Below are positions 7,094 to 14,033 of a DNA stretch of 43,402 bases, in pieces. Source of the stretch: Deltaproteobacteria bacterium. Its GTDB lineage: Bacteria; Desulfobacterota; Binatia; UTPRO1. A model generated the notes under the pieces. The model did no database searches and was not told the origin of the DNA. It worked only from the letters and a program-made list of their open reading frames with translations. Numbering within the stretch: position 1 is the stretch's first letter; the number at the start of each line of letters is the position of its first letter. Position numbers and translations under genes: made by a program. Location: contig JAJCZP010000227.1 in NCBI GenBank assembly GCA_029262315.1, positions 1 through 43,402 on the forward strand, given 5' to 3'.

Positions 7094-7549
7094 CTAGCCG
7101 AACCACTTCACCTTGAGCCACACGTACCACGGCACGTAGCCTGTTTCGCTCCGCACGGGCACTTCGAGGCCGCCAGCCGCAGCAAGCACCTTGTACTCGC
7201 CGTACCAGCCGCGTCGCATCGCTTGAATCGAGATGCCGCCATCCCTGGCGCTCACACGGCGGCACTCCCAGTTCTGCGCGTTCTGCACGGTGCATTCCCG
7301 CTTAGCGCAGTACTGCTCCGACTCGCCGCATTTCGCGAGTGAACGCAGCGCGGCGTGCTTGCCGCTCTCGAAGACCTCCTGCCGCTCGACGACCGCAGTG
7401 TAGGTACGGGGCTCGTACGCTTCCTGCTTGCCAGCTGGCGCAATGCTGACCGGATAGACGAGCACGCTGCGGCTGTCGCATGCGGCTAACGTAGCTGCTG
7501 CGAGGAGCAGGGCGAGGAGATTTCCCCGAATGAAGTGATTGTCCCCCAT
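7094..7549 (-). CDS. Small lipoprotein
   Basis: From the ATG at 7549 this is 151 residues. The signal sequence FIRGNLLALLLAAATLAAC ends in a lipobox with Cys at residue 24. The mature part has a beta-rich start (SRSVLVYPVSIAPAGKQEAY) and four Cys in KCGESEQYCAKRECT and NWECRR, probably disulfide-bonded. An in-frame ATG at 7558 is an alternative start; both lie within the operator at 7541-7556, so repressor binding would block expression. It is the first gene of the minus-strand cassette with the zinc-ribbon protein and diverges from the second Xre gene. No known family is recognised. Confidence 0.65.
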   Translation of the reverse strand: MGDNHFIRGNLLALLLAAATLAACDSRSVLVYPVSIAPAGKQEAYEPRTYTAVVERQEVFESGKHAALRSLAKCGESEQYCAKRECTVQNAQNWECRRVSARDGGISIQAMRRGWYGEYKVLAAAGGLEVPVRSETGYVPWYVWLKVKWFG

Positions 7550-7586
7550 GTGGGACATAGCTTGCGCGAAGATCCCACAAGTGGGA
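7541..7586. promoter_or_regulatory. Two operator palindromes between divergent Xre and lipoprotein genes
   Basis: Site 1 (7541-7556) is GTCCCCCATGTGGGAC, symmetric except for one base pair. Site 2 (7573-7586) is TCCCACAAGTGGGA, with perfect 6-bp arms. They share the consensus TCCCAC-N2-GTGGGA. Their centres are 31 bp apart, close to three helical turns, so dimers bound to both would face the same side of DNA. Site 1 covers the start codons of the lipoprotein and site 2 covers the GTG that could start the Xre gene. The adjacent Xre protein is the obvious ligand. Confidence 0.65.
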
Positions 7587-7784
7587 CAGCTCCGCAAGCG
7601 GCTAGCACTCTTCTTACGTGGGAAGCGCGGCGATCTGACCGAGCGCGAGTTCGCGCGGAAGGTGGGGCTGTCGAAGAGTACGCTCAGCCGCTTGGAAAAT
7701 CAGCAGCAGAACGCCACGATCCATACTCTTGAGCACCTCTGCAAAGTGTTTCGCTGCGAGGTCGGCGATCTGTTCCCACGCTGA
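7581..7784 (+). CDS. Xre-family transcriptional regulator
   Basis: Read from the GTG at 7581 this is 67 residues; an upstream in-frame ATG at 7548 would add 11. I prefer 7581 because the extension would be encoded by the two operators and does not look like protein. The HTH is DLTEREFARKVGLSKSTLSR followed by LENQQQNATIHTLEHLCKVFRCEVGDLF, the common Xre type that ends in a G-D/E-L-F motif. The gene diverges from the lipoprotein and zinc-ribbon genes, with operator palindromes over both starts. Autoregulation together with control of the envelope cassette is inferred. Confidence 0.75.
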   Translation: MGQLRKRLALFLRGKRGDLTEREFARKVGLSKSTLSRLENQQQNATIHTLEHLCKVFRCEVGDLFPR

Positions 7785-7810
7785 CGTTGGTGCGCAGCCC
7801 GCCACGCGTC

Positions 7811-7906
7811 CTATTCGTCGCAGGCGGTCTTCTCGATGGTCGGGTAGACTTGCCCGTACTCGGCATTCAGCAGGTCTGCGATTCGCGTTCTCGCTAGTTC
7901 TCTCAT
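7811..7906 (-). CDS. Possible 31-residue peptide coupled to Ycf48-like gene
   Basis: An ATG at 7906 overlaps the TGA of the Ycf48-like gene at 7903 (ATGA) and opens a 31-codon frame to a TAG at 7811. The product is MRELARTRIADLLNAEYGQV, then YPTIEKTACDE. It looks like a normal soluble helix but has no known homolog. The same A/G-TGA-A/G-AGAA junction recurs after the second copy and the third, broken copy, where the frames differ. It may therefore be just the shared 3' flank of the repeat unit, or a remnant of a larger gene. Confidence 0.25.
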   Translation of the reverse strand: MRELARTRIADLLNAEYGQVYPTIEKTACDE

Positions 7907-9003
7907 GGTACGATCGCGACACTTCGGAGTTCAGGCGTGTCGGGCGGGAAGGTTGCAAGCACCCACTCTTCCCCACCGTTGCTAGTGGTGTACGCGAGCG
8001 CAACCTCTGCCCCTGCCGCATCCGTGGTCGAGCCTACGGCGACGCCATTGTCCGCATCCGCGAACTGTACGTCGGTGAACATCGCGCGCGCGTCCCCCGG
8101 CACTTCCTGCGTTGCCCAGCTACCACCACCGTCGGTCGTGTGTAGGATCGCGGGGAAACCCGCCGCATCCTCTCCTACGACCCAGCCGAGCAGCTCGGTC
8201 GCGAACGCGATCCCATCCAAGTTCCCCGTGAACTCCAACGGTATGGTTGGCTGTGCAACCCATGTCACGCCACCGTCGATCGATCTGGAAAGGTCGGTGC
8301 GACCGCCCAGTGCCCAGAGTGTCGTCGCACCGACACAGGCAACCGCGTCCCCTCGGATACGGTCCCCGATGTCCTGCCAATCACTGTCCATTGCGCCGAG
8401 ATGGCAGAAGGGGGAAACGCCATTGAAGGTGTTAAAGTCGCGTCCACACGCGAACCCCAGGCCCGTGTCCGTGAGGCACAGTCGGCGTAGCTCCCCCCTA
8501 CCCCCACGCCCGTCGGCCTGGAAGTCGATACGCGGTCGACGCCAAGTAGCGCCAGCGTCCGTCGTGAGGCGAACGTCCACCAGTCCGAATCCCCCCGCAA
8601 ACGGGTGGGGACGAACCATGCCGCCTACGATCACGGCACGCGAGGCACTCGGAGCCGAGACCGCGTAGACGCGCGTCACGTTAAAATCGACTCCGCTGCT
8701 TTGATCGACCCAGCTGTCGCCCCCATCGGTCGTGGCGAGAATCGTTTGCGGAGCTACCGCCCAGCCACTTGAACGGTCGGCGAAGGAGACACTCGTGAGT
8801 CCTTCCGCCGCTAGCACGACCTCCCAGGTGCGTCCTCCGTCATCTGAGCGTACGATCGTGTCGCCAGCGGCCCATGCTCGCGCCAACGGAATCGGCGTCG
8901 AAGTGGCCTGAGCGGGCTCCTCGGCACCACTGCCGCCACAGCCGAGAGCGGCAAGAGCAAGTATTGCTACGCTGATATAGGACTTGGACACCGAGCTACC
9001 CAC
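7903..9003 (-). CDS. Ycf48-like beta-propeller lipoprotein A
   Basis: A 366-residue protein from a GTG at 9003; a second GTG at 8991 is possible. The signal peptide ends at a lipobox (AILALAALGC) with Cys 22. A Thr/Pro/Ala linker follows. The rest is built of BNR/Ycf48-type blades with the signature 'S/T-x-D/N-G-G-x-x-W': SDDGGRTWEVV, TTDGGDSWVDQ, TTDAGATW, SIDGGVTWVAQ, TTDGGGSWATQ and TSNGGEEWVLA. Between them are 'F-x-D-x-x-x-GWAVG'-like strands. Ycf48 itself assists photosystem II assembly, but bacterial relatives of this size are mostly surface proteins of unknown function. It is a tandem paralog of the gene at 9045-10166, 41 bp downstream of it. Confidence 0.8.
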   Translation of the reverse strand: MGSSVSKSYISVAILALAALGCGGSGAEEPAQATSTPIPLARAWAAGDTIVRSDDGGRTWEVVLAAEGLTSVSFADRSSGWAVAPQTILATTDGGDSWVDQSSGVDFNVTRVYAVSAPSASRAVIVGGMVRPHPFAGGFGLVDVRLTTDAGATWRRPRIDFQADGRGGRGELRRLCLTDTGLGFACGRDFNTFNGVSPFCHLGAMDSDWQDIGDRIRGDAVACVGATTLWALGGRTDLSRSIDGGVTWVAQPTIPLEFTGNLDGIAFATELLGWVVGEDAAGFPAILHTTDGGGSWATQEVPGDARAMFTDVQFADADNGVAVGSTTDAAGAEVALAYTTSNGGEEWVLATFPPDTPELRSVAIVP

Positions 9004-9044
9004 CGACGGTCACCATCCCAGACGCATCCTGCCTGCCGCTTCTT

Positions 9045-10166
9045 TCATGGTGCGACCGCGAGACTCTCAAGCGGTGGGGTATCGAGCGGAAAGCTTGCGG
9101 CCTGCCAAACAGCCCCGCCGTCCGTGGTTGCGAAGCCGAGAGCTGTGGGCTCCCCGGCTTCGTTCACCTGCTCCCCGACGGCAACTCCGCGTAGGGGGTC
9201 GGCGAACTGAACCGCCATCAGGCTCCCGGTCGTGGTGTTCCCAGGAAGCACCTGCGCCACCCAGCTCGCGCCCCCATCGGTCGTACGAAGAACCGTCGGT
9301 CGCCCAGTATCGTCCCTGCCCACCAGCCAGCCGTGCATGCTTGTCGCGAATGCGACAGCCTCAAGGAAACCCTCAAACACAGCTCGCAGGGCGTTGCTCC
9401 GGTCCACCCATGTCACCCCTCCATCGATCGACTGACGAAGTCCACGAGGACCCAGGAGGGTCCACAGCGTCTCATCGCCGACGCATGCGACCGAGCCTCC
9501 GCGCACGCGGCCCGTAATATCGAACCAATTGCTCCCAGCGTCGTCGCTCAGCGCGCAAAGCACGGCCCCAAACGTAACACCACAGGCCAATCCGATACCT
9601 GCTTCCGTGAAGCACATCGTTCGCAACTCGCCCTTGTCCGTGCCGCTACCGGTGATCCGACCGGGCGGCCAGGTTGCTCCAGCGTCCGTCGTCACACGGA
9701 TGCTGACCGGTCCGAAGGAGCCTGCGAAGATCGGGGCGAAGCCTCCTACGATGACAGCGCGCGTCGTGCTGAGCGCCGTCACCGCATTGAGCGAGCGAAT
9801 GATGTTGATGTCCACGGCGCCGGTCTGATCGTCCCAAGTGTCGCCGCCATCGGTACTATGCAGGATGGTCTTCGAGGCCACGGCCCACCCGGTCGCGCGG
9901 TCGACGAACGCAACGCTGTTGAATCCTTCTCCGGCCGGTCGCACGACTTCCCAGTCGAGACCACCGTTGTTCGATCGCACAATGACGTCCCCAGCTGCCC
10001 ACGCACGCACGTCACCACCCGGACTCGGGCTCGGGGTTGCTGAGACGCTACTGGGCGTCGCCTGCGGTTCCTCACCATCATTTCGACCACTCCCGCTACC
10101 GCACCCAACGAGCGCGACGACAACCGTGACGGCAACGCCGTGCCTGACTTGGAGCGAATGGGTCAT
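9045..10166 (-). CDS. Ycf48-like beta-propeller lipoprotein B
   Basis: A 373-residue paralog of the preceding protein. It has a lipoprotein signal (GVAVTVVVALVGC), a Ser/Pro/Thr linker (TPSSVSATPSPSPGGD) and seven blade motifs: SNNGGLDWEVV, STDGGDTWDDQ, TTDAGATW, SDDAGSNWFDI, SIDGGVTWVDR, TTDGGASWVAQ and TTDGGAVWQAA. AGAAG precedes the ATG. The two copies share the RAWAAGD-IVRS start of the mature domain and the closing PLESLAVAP / ELRSVAIVP. They arose by duplication and have diverged strongly. A display or adhesion role on the outer membrane is possible; no partner is evident. Confidence 0.8.
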   Translation of the reverse strand: MTHSLQVRHGVAVTVVVALVGCGSGSGRNDGEEPQATPSSVSATPSPSPGGDVRAWAAGDVIVRSNNGGLDWEVVRPAGEGFNSVAFVDRATGWAVASKTILHSTDGGDTWDDQTGAVDINIIRSLNAVTALSTTRAVIVGGFAPIFAGSFGPVSIRVTTDAGATWPPGRITGSGTDKGELRTMCFTEAGIGLACGVTFGAVLCALSDDAGSNWFDITGRVRGGSVACVGDETLWTLLGPRGLRQSIDGGVTWVDRSNALRAVFEGFLEAVAFATSMHGWLVGRDDTGRPTVLRTTDGGASWVAQVLPGNTTTGSLMAVQFADPLRGVAVGEQVNEAGEPTALGFATTDGGAVWQAASFPLDTPPLESLAVAP

Positions 10167-10202
10167 AATTTCTTCTAGGCTTCTCGCTACGGCTACATTC
10201 TT

Positions 10203-10388
10203 TCACGGTACGATCGAGACGCTTCGTTCCGGCGAATGACCTGCAAACTCCAGCGTACGCCACTTCGTCTGCGAACGGCAACGCAAAATCCGGTCGTGGG
10301 CTCGGCGACGGGTGCCAGGCTGAGCGGCGTGGCGCGTCAGGGACAAGTTTCGAAAACGTATCACCCACCGACGACCCCGAACTGGCAC
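10203..10388 (-). pseudogene. 3' remnant of a third Ycf48-like paralog
   Basis: The last 20 or so codons (10203 to about 10266) read KWRTLEFAGHSPERSVSIVP and stop. They align with the ends of the two intact copies (EEWVLATFPPDTPELRSVAI and WQAASFPLDTPPLESLAVAP). The DNA flank after the stop (GTGAAAGAA) also matches theirs (ATGAGAGAA, ATGAAAGAA). Upstream, to about 10388, the frame is open but has no blade motif. So one copy of a former array of at least three has lost almost everything but its 3' end, next to the element boundary. Confidence 0.65.
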
Positions 10389-10460
10389 TCGTAGAGGTAC
10401 CCCCTATGGCACGCACGTGGTGGGGGTGGGGGCGTACGGCGGCGTGCTCACTGCTCCCGC

Positions 10461-10505
10461 TAGGTTGCGTATAGGTTGCGCCTCCTGCCGCTCAGTGCCG
10501 CTCTG
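10461..10505. repeat. Paired direct repeats beside the attachment site
   Basis: TAGGTTGCG occurs at 10461-10469 and 10472-10480, 11 bp apart. TGCCGCTCAG and TGCCGCTCTG follow in direct tandem at 10486-10495 and 10496-10505, 10 bp apart. Both lie on the element side, 50-95 bp from the tRNA fragment. Short direct repeats with one-helical-turn spacing at this position are typical of integrase arm-type or Xis binding sites; that role is inference. Confidence 0.45.
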
Positions 10506-10513
10506 TGCAGAGT

Positions 10514-10547
10514 GAAGGGCGCGAAGTTGTTACACTCCGCGCCCTTC
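10514..10547. repeat. Perfect 10-bp inverted repeat next to attR
   Basis: GAAGGGCGCG (10514-10523) and CGCGCCCTTC (10538-10547) are separated by 14 bases. No T-run follows on either strand, so it is not a clear terminator. Its GGGCGC core matches the acceptor-stem end of the tRNA fragment (TGGGCGC at 10589-10595). This may be part of the recombination site or a trace of the original tRNA 5' end. Confidence 0.45.
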
Positions 10548-10554
10548 GAGCGAA

Positions 10555-10596
10555 CTACGAATCAAAAGGTCGGGTGTTCGAATCACCCTGGGCGCA
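10555..10596 (+). other. attR: 3' part of a tRNA-Arg(ACG) gene
   Basis: The bases read as the 3' portion of a tRNA: anticodon loop CTACGAA (10555-10561, anticodon ACG), the 3' anticodon strand, variable loop AGGTC, a T-arm with perfect stem GGGTG/CACCC and loop TTCGAAT (10577-10583), then the acceptor strand TGGGCGC and discriminator A; CCA is not encoded. The matching 5' half is missing: bases to the left cannot pair to form an anticodon or acceptor stem. It is therefore a truncated copy, as left by integration of an element into the 3' end of a tRNA gene. The chromosome resumes at about 10597. Confidence 0.85.
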
Positions 10597-11087
10597 CTTG
10601 GTAGGTCGGGCACTTAGCTGCTCCCTTCCCGCCAGCACAGTCCCGTATCGACGCTTGAAGTAGCACCGAGGTAACACGGCGACACCGTCCGGCCGGTTGG
10701 ACAGGCCCAGTGGAGTGAGAGCCGACTAGCAACAGTCCACAGAATCCTGGGAACTCCACTTCTACTCCCGCAAACTCGACGAGCCGCTTAACGTCGCCTT
10801 GATGTCGACCTTCGACAAACAGCGAGCAACTTCAATCTGGATCGTCACCCTAGAGAAAGAGAAGGCCCGCGCAACGGACGATTGTAGACTACGTACCGCG
10901 CCCGTCATCGTAGCGTTTCCGTCGATGTCATCGAGTCCCGCTAGCCCGTATCATCACAAGCAGAACCTGGGGTGTCAGGACTCGGGTACCTGAGCGGAGA
11001 GGCGACTTGTCATGGCGCAGCCGTGGCGGACTCCCGTTGTACGGTCCGCCGATAGTTTCGGTGGTAGCCGTGTGGTAGCGAAACCCT
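10597..11087. other. Gene-poor stretch after the element
   Basis: No convincing gene was found on either strand in these 490 bases. Open frames are short, lack ribosome sites and have no recognisable composition. It is the first chromosomal DNA to the right of attR and may be the remains of older insertions, since decayed genes follow it. Confidence 0.4.
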
Positions 11088-11735
11088 ATGGGAGTAAGCA
11101 CGAGGGCGATGGTGGCGACCGTTCTTCTGCTCGCAGGGAGTGCGTGTGGTGCTATCAGAGAGGCGGAGCGAGAACGTTGGCATGCATTGGGGAGGCAACG
11201 CACTGCGGCACGGCAGCGAATGGTGGCGGAACGCTTCCCTGGCATTCCAGAGGCGCGCAGAGAGGCGATAGCGGGGCGTAGCCTTGTGCCTGGAATGTCG
11301 AGTGTTGAGGCGGACACTGCATGCACCGACAAAGAGGTAGACAAATATAGCGTGGCCTGGTTCCGTGCGGAATTGAGGACTGTAGAGGTACGCCGGGGGG
11401 GGCGCGTCTACTTGAAGGGGCGATTCGTTGTATGCACCCGTCAGTCCGCGATTCGCGGCCGCAGTCCTACGAAGCAGCCCGTGACCAGAATGATCGGTCG
11501 CATCGAGGATGGCATCATTACTCACGTGTACCGATCACTCGCACACGCCGCCGTCGGACGGCCGTTCAAATCGGTGCCGCCCTGTCCAACCGATGGCTTT
11601 TGGAGGCTCGCACAACGCCACAAGGTCGTAAAAGAACCAGGGGATTATTGCGTTACGCACTCATCACACAACCAGGAACCGGACTATGGATTGGAGAGCC
11701 GGACGGGGATTCCTGGGCCGGCTATGCAGCGTTAG
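11088..11735 (+). CDS. Putative lipoprotein of unknown function
   Basis: A 215-residue open frame. The N-terminus has a lipoprotein-type signal, MVATVLLLAGSAC, with the lipidated Cys at about residue 20; an internal ATG at 11109 is an alternative start. A helical stretch (REAERERWHALGRQRTAARQ) follows. The segment EAIAGRSLVPGMSSVEADTA resembles the 'G-x-x-x-x-GM-s-x-E-V' motif found in SmpA/OmlA-like small lipoproteins. The remainder has three Cys and basic stretches. The last 30 residues look atypical, so a frameshift near the 3' end is possible. No operon partner is visible. Confidence 0.45.
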   Translation: MGVSTRAMVATVLLLAGSACGAIREAERERWHALGRQRTAARQRMVAERFPGIPEARREAIAGRSLVPGMSSVEADTACTDKEVDKYSVAWFRAELRTVEVRRGGRVYLKGRFVVCTRQSAIRGRSPTKQPVTRMIGRIEDGIITHVYRSLAHAAVGRPFKSVPPCPTDGFWRLAQRHKVVKEPGDYCVTHSSHNQEPDYGLESRTGIPGPAMQR

Positions 11736-11809
11736 CGCAACTAGGCTGCTCTTGCCCTGGCCGGACAGGCGCTTGAGCTATGCCGGCGGGCGGCGCTCTC
11801 TCTGGGCGG

Positions 11810-12157
11810 CTATGCGTCACGCGAGCGTCGTTGTGCTGGCCCAAGTGCCGTCGGAACGACACGGTGGATGAGTATCCCCCCGACGACCACGAGCGTGGTG
11901 AGCGCGACTGTCTGACCGAAGTCCACCGTGAGCCCGCGGTTCATGACTTCTGCGGCCCCCGCTGCCATCAGCCCGACGTACGACCAGGACATCACCTCCG
12001 CGTGGTGGCGCATCCAGGTTCCGCGCGGACGGCGACGTATGACGAACACCATGCCCACCGCGACCGTTGTCAGGCTCACGAGGGCCAGCCAGTGGAAAGG
12101 ACCGAACGCACCGAACAGATCGTAGATCAGCAACGCCGTGCCGTTTCGGATGGAAGT
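11810..12157 (-). pseudogene. C-terminal fragment of a DUF2306 membrane protein
   Basis: From about 12157 the minus strand encodes LIYDLFGAFGPFHWLALVSL, three or so hydrophobic spans, and the DUF2306 hallmark RHHAEVMSWSYVGLMAAGAA then EVMNR. Intact members have two more N-terminal spans. Upstream codons to 12400 stay open but are polar Pro/Arg-rich text with no membrane span. The gene therefore appears to have lost its 5' half. A shorter functional form starting within the frame cannot be excluded. Confidence 0.55.
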
Positions 12158-12446
12158 GGACAGAGTTCGAGGAGGGTGGGGCAAGGCTTCTCGATCTTCC
12201 TGTCCGGCAGGCGGGAACTCGCCTCCACGCGCCTGCGTGCTATCTAGCGCCCTTCGCAAGCTAACACGCGGAAGCGGTGGTTCGCTTGCGCGAGGCAAGT
12301 CTGCGTTCCGGTGGCCTTTTCCAGTTCGCCCGTGATACCGAACGCCCGTGTTCATACAGACGGATTCTGCGGGGTTCTGCGTGTTACACAGACCGTCCAA
12401 TCCTAGTTATGCGGCTCAACCGTGGCCGTGAGAGGAGACAGGCGTC
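12158..12446. other. Intergenic stretch upstream of the Rieske gene
   Basis: No gene is supported here. A 7-bp inverted repeat (CGCAAGC at 12255-12261 and GCTTGCG at 12284-12290) is present. The promoter of the Rieske oxygenase should lie at the right end, just before its ribosome site (GAGAGGAGA at about 12430). Confidence 0.4.
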
Positions 12447-13568
12447 ATGCCTAACTTCATAGACGACCAAGCGGTGGCTGAGCGAGTCCTCTCGCACGTG
12501 CGCGACGGCACGACCGACGAGGGTAACGAGGTGTGGCGCGAACCGGTGGAGAACTATCGCAGCGAGGAGCGCCTTCGTCGGGAGCTCGCCGTTCTGCGCC
12601 GACTGCCGGTGCCGTTCTGCCCCTCGGCCGCGCTCCGGGAGCCCGGCGCCTACGTCGCGCGCCAAGCGGCTGGGGTCCCCATCCTCGCCGTGCGCGGGAA
12701 GGACGGGAAGGTGCGCGCCTTCCGCAATGCGTGTCGCCACCGAGGAGCCGAGGTCGCGAGCGGTATGGGCTGCGCGAAGGCGTTCGTCTGTCCGTATCAC
12801 GGCTGGACCTACGGGCTCGACGGTCGACTCGCGCGCGTCCATCACGAACGCGGCTTTCCGGACATCGACAAGAGCACACATGGCCTCGTCCCCGTTCTGG
12901 CCCAGGAAAGTTCCGGAATCGTCTTCATCACCCAGAGTGGGCAGCCGAGCGAGCAGGATCCCGGTGCGGGGCTGCCCGATTTGATCGCAGCCGACCAGGA
13001 CCTGATCGACGCGCACGACAATGAAGCCGACTTCAACTGGAAGGTCTCGATCGAAGGATCCATCGAGGGCTACCACACCCGCTTCGGCCATCCGGAGACC
13101 TTCTACCCGCACGGCTACGACAACCTGAACGTAGTCGAGCACTGCGGGCGGAACAGCCGCGTGACGTTCCCGTTTCGACGCATCGAGAAGCTGGCCGACA
13201 TTCCGGAGGCTGAGCGCCGCATCGAAGGCCGAGTCGCCTACGTCTACCACCTGTTTCCGAATGCGCTGGTCACCGTCTTGTCTCATCACACGATCCTGGT
13301 CGTGCTCGAGCCCATCGCCCCCGGCCGAACTCGGAACATCGCCTATTCCCTAGCGCCCACCGGCGGAGACCCCGTTGCTGCGGAGACAGCGAAGCGAGAC
13401 GCGCAGTTCGTGACCCAGACAGGTGCCCCGGAAGACCGCGCGCTCGCAGAGAGCATCCAGCGGACTATGGAGAGCGGAGCGAACGAGCACTTCACCTTCG
13501 GTCACTTCGAGAGCGCGATCATCCACTTTCATCGCAATCTCCATGCGGTGCTAGAAGAATCGGATTAG
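12447..13568 (+). CDS. Rieske non-heme iron oxygenase, alpha-subunit type
   Basis: A 373-residue protein. The Rieske [2Fe-2S] motif is C96-R-H98 ... C115-P-Y-H118-GW. The catalytic domain starts at NWKVSIEGSIEGYH, with the mononuclear-iron ligands probably H210 and H215 and a carboxylate near PEDRALAESIQRTMESG. The closing FGHFESAIIHFHRNL is typical of ring-hydroxylating oxygenase alpha subunits. Such enzymes need an electron-transfer partner, but no ferredoxin, reductase or beta subunit lies nearby. An AGGAG site precedes the ATG. The substrate (aromatic, carnitine-like or sterol-like) cannot be told from the sequence. It is a complete gene between decayed ones. Confidence 0.9.
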   Translation: MPNFIDDQAVAERVLSHVRDGTTDEGNEVWREPVENYRSEERLRRELAVLRRLPVPFCPSAALREPGAYVARQAAGVPILAVRGKDGKVRAFRNACRHRGAEVASGMGCAKAFVCPYHGWTYGLDGRLARVHHERGFPDIDKSTHGLVPVLAQESSGIVFITQSGQPSEQDPGAGLPDLIAADQDLIDAHDNEADFNWKVSIEGSIEGYHTRFGHPETFYPHGYDNLNVVEHCGRNSRVTFPFRRIEKLADIPEAERRIEGRVAYVYHLFPNALVTVLSHHTILVVLEPIAPGRTRNIAYSLAPTGGDPVAAETAKRDAQFVTQTGAPEDRALAESIQRTMESGANEHFTFGHFESAIIHFHRNLHAVLEESD

Positions 13569-13732
13569 CGCGCGTCGGAAGTTCGACCGAGTTAGCAGGC
13601 TCGTCGTGGGCCAAAAACATACAAGCCGCGTTCTAGCCGAAGGTCCGGGGATGAAAGCCCGCTACGGAATGACCCGTTACGATCGCACAGTTGTGCGAAT
13701 GCCGGGGTGACGGCGGCCGCTCCAACCGATGG

Positions 13733-14033
13733 TCAGTTGGTCGGTCGCGACTGCCAGTAGCCAGGACGTCGATGTTGATGGGCCACGGCGACAACCTCGA
13801 TGACGTCCGGTGACACACGGTACACGAGGCTGAACGGGTATCGAGGGAAGAGCGCCCGGCGCGTGTCCCCGAGATGCGTGGTGTATCGCTCAGGGGCCTC
13901 CGCTACTCGGCGGACAACGAGCGACTTCGAGCGCGAAAGCCTCTGCGGCAAGCTCACTTCGCTCAGCGTACCATGCCTGCGCCTCTACAACCTCTTCAGC
14001 CGCGGTTGGATGAAAGACGAGCTTACGACTCAC
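13733..14033 (-). pseudogene. parE: ParE/RelE-family toxin, frameshifted
   Basis: The 5' part, from a GTG at 14033, reads SRKLVFHPTAAEEVVEAQAW then YAERSELAAEAFALEVA, the typical N-terminus of ParE toxins. Then the frame leaves the family and stops. The rest of the toxin continues in another frame from about 13920: VVRRVAEAPERY, then RRALFPRYPFSLVYRV and VIEVVAVAHQHRRPGYW. A single indel near 13911-13925 explains this. The two halves together cover a full-length toxin of about 98 residues. The gene overlaps the antitoxin end by 11 bp, the usual order. The toxin is therefore probably inactive, unless a sequencing error or programmed frameshift is involved. Confidence 0.8.

Larger units (their letters stand above)
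1..10596. mobile_element. Integrated mobile element (right part), inserted in tRNA-Arg
   Basis: This stretch begins inside a tyrosine recombinase gene at the left edge and ends at a 42-base copy of the 3' part of a tRNA-Arg gene. In between are an Xre repressor, an excisionase-like HTH gene, a RepA-like ATPase, an HNH protein and several orphan envelope proteins. Such elements usually insert into the 3' end of a tRNA gene, rebuild it at the integrase end and leave a partial copy at the other end. The + strand tRNA fragment on the right fits that model. No conjugation, capsid or terminase gene is visible, so it looks like a small integrative or satellite-like element. The left end lies outside the window, so the full size is unknown. 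Confidence 0.8.

Noticed and set aside
10166-10554. Complete tRNA-Arg gene at the right end
   Set aside because: No 5' half pairs with the acceptor or anticodon strand; only the 3' part is present.
13683-13698. TCGCACA-GT-TGTGCGA palindrome as a terminator
   Set aside because: The loop is only two bases and no T-run follows; it may be an operator but nothing links it to a regulator.
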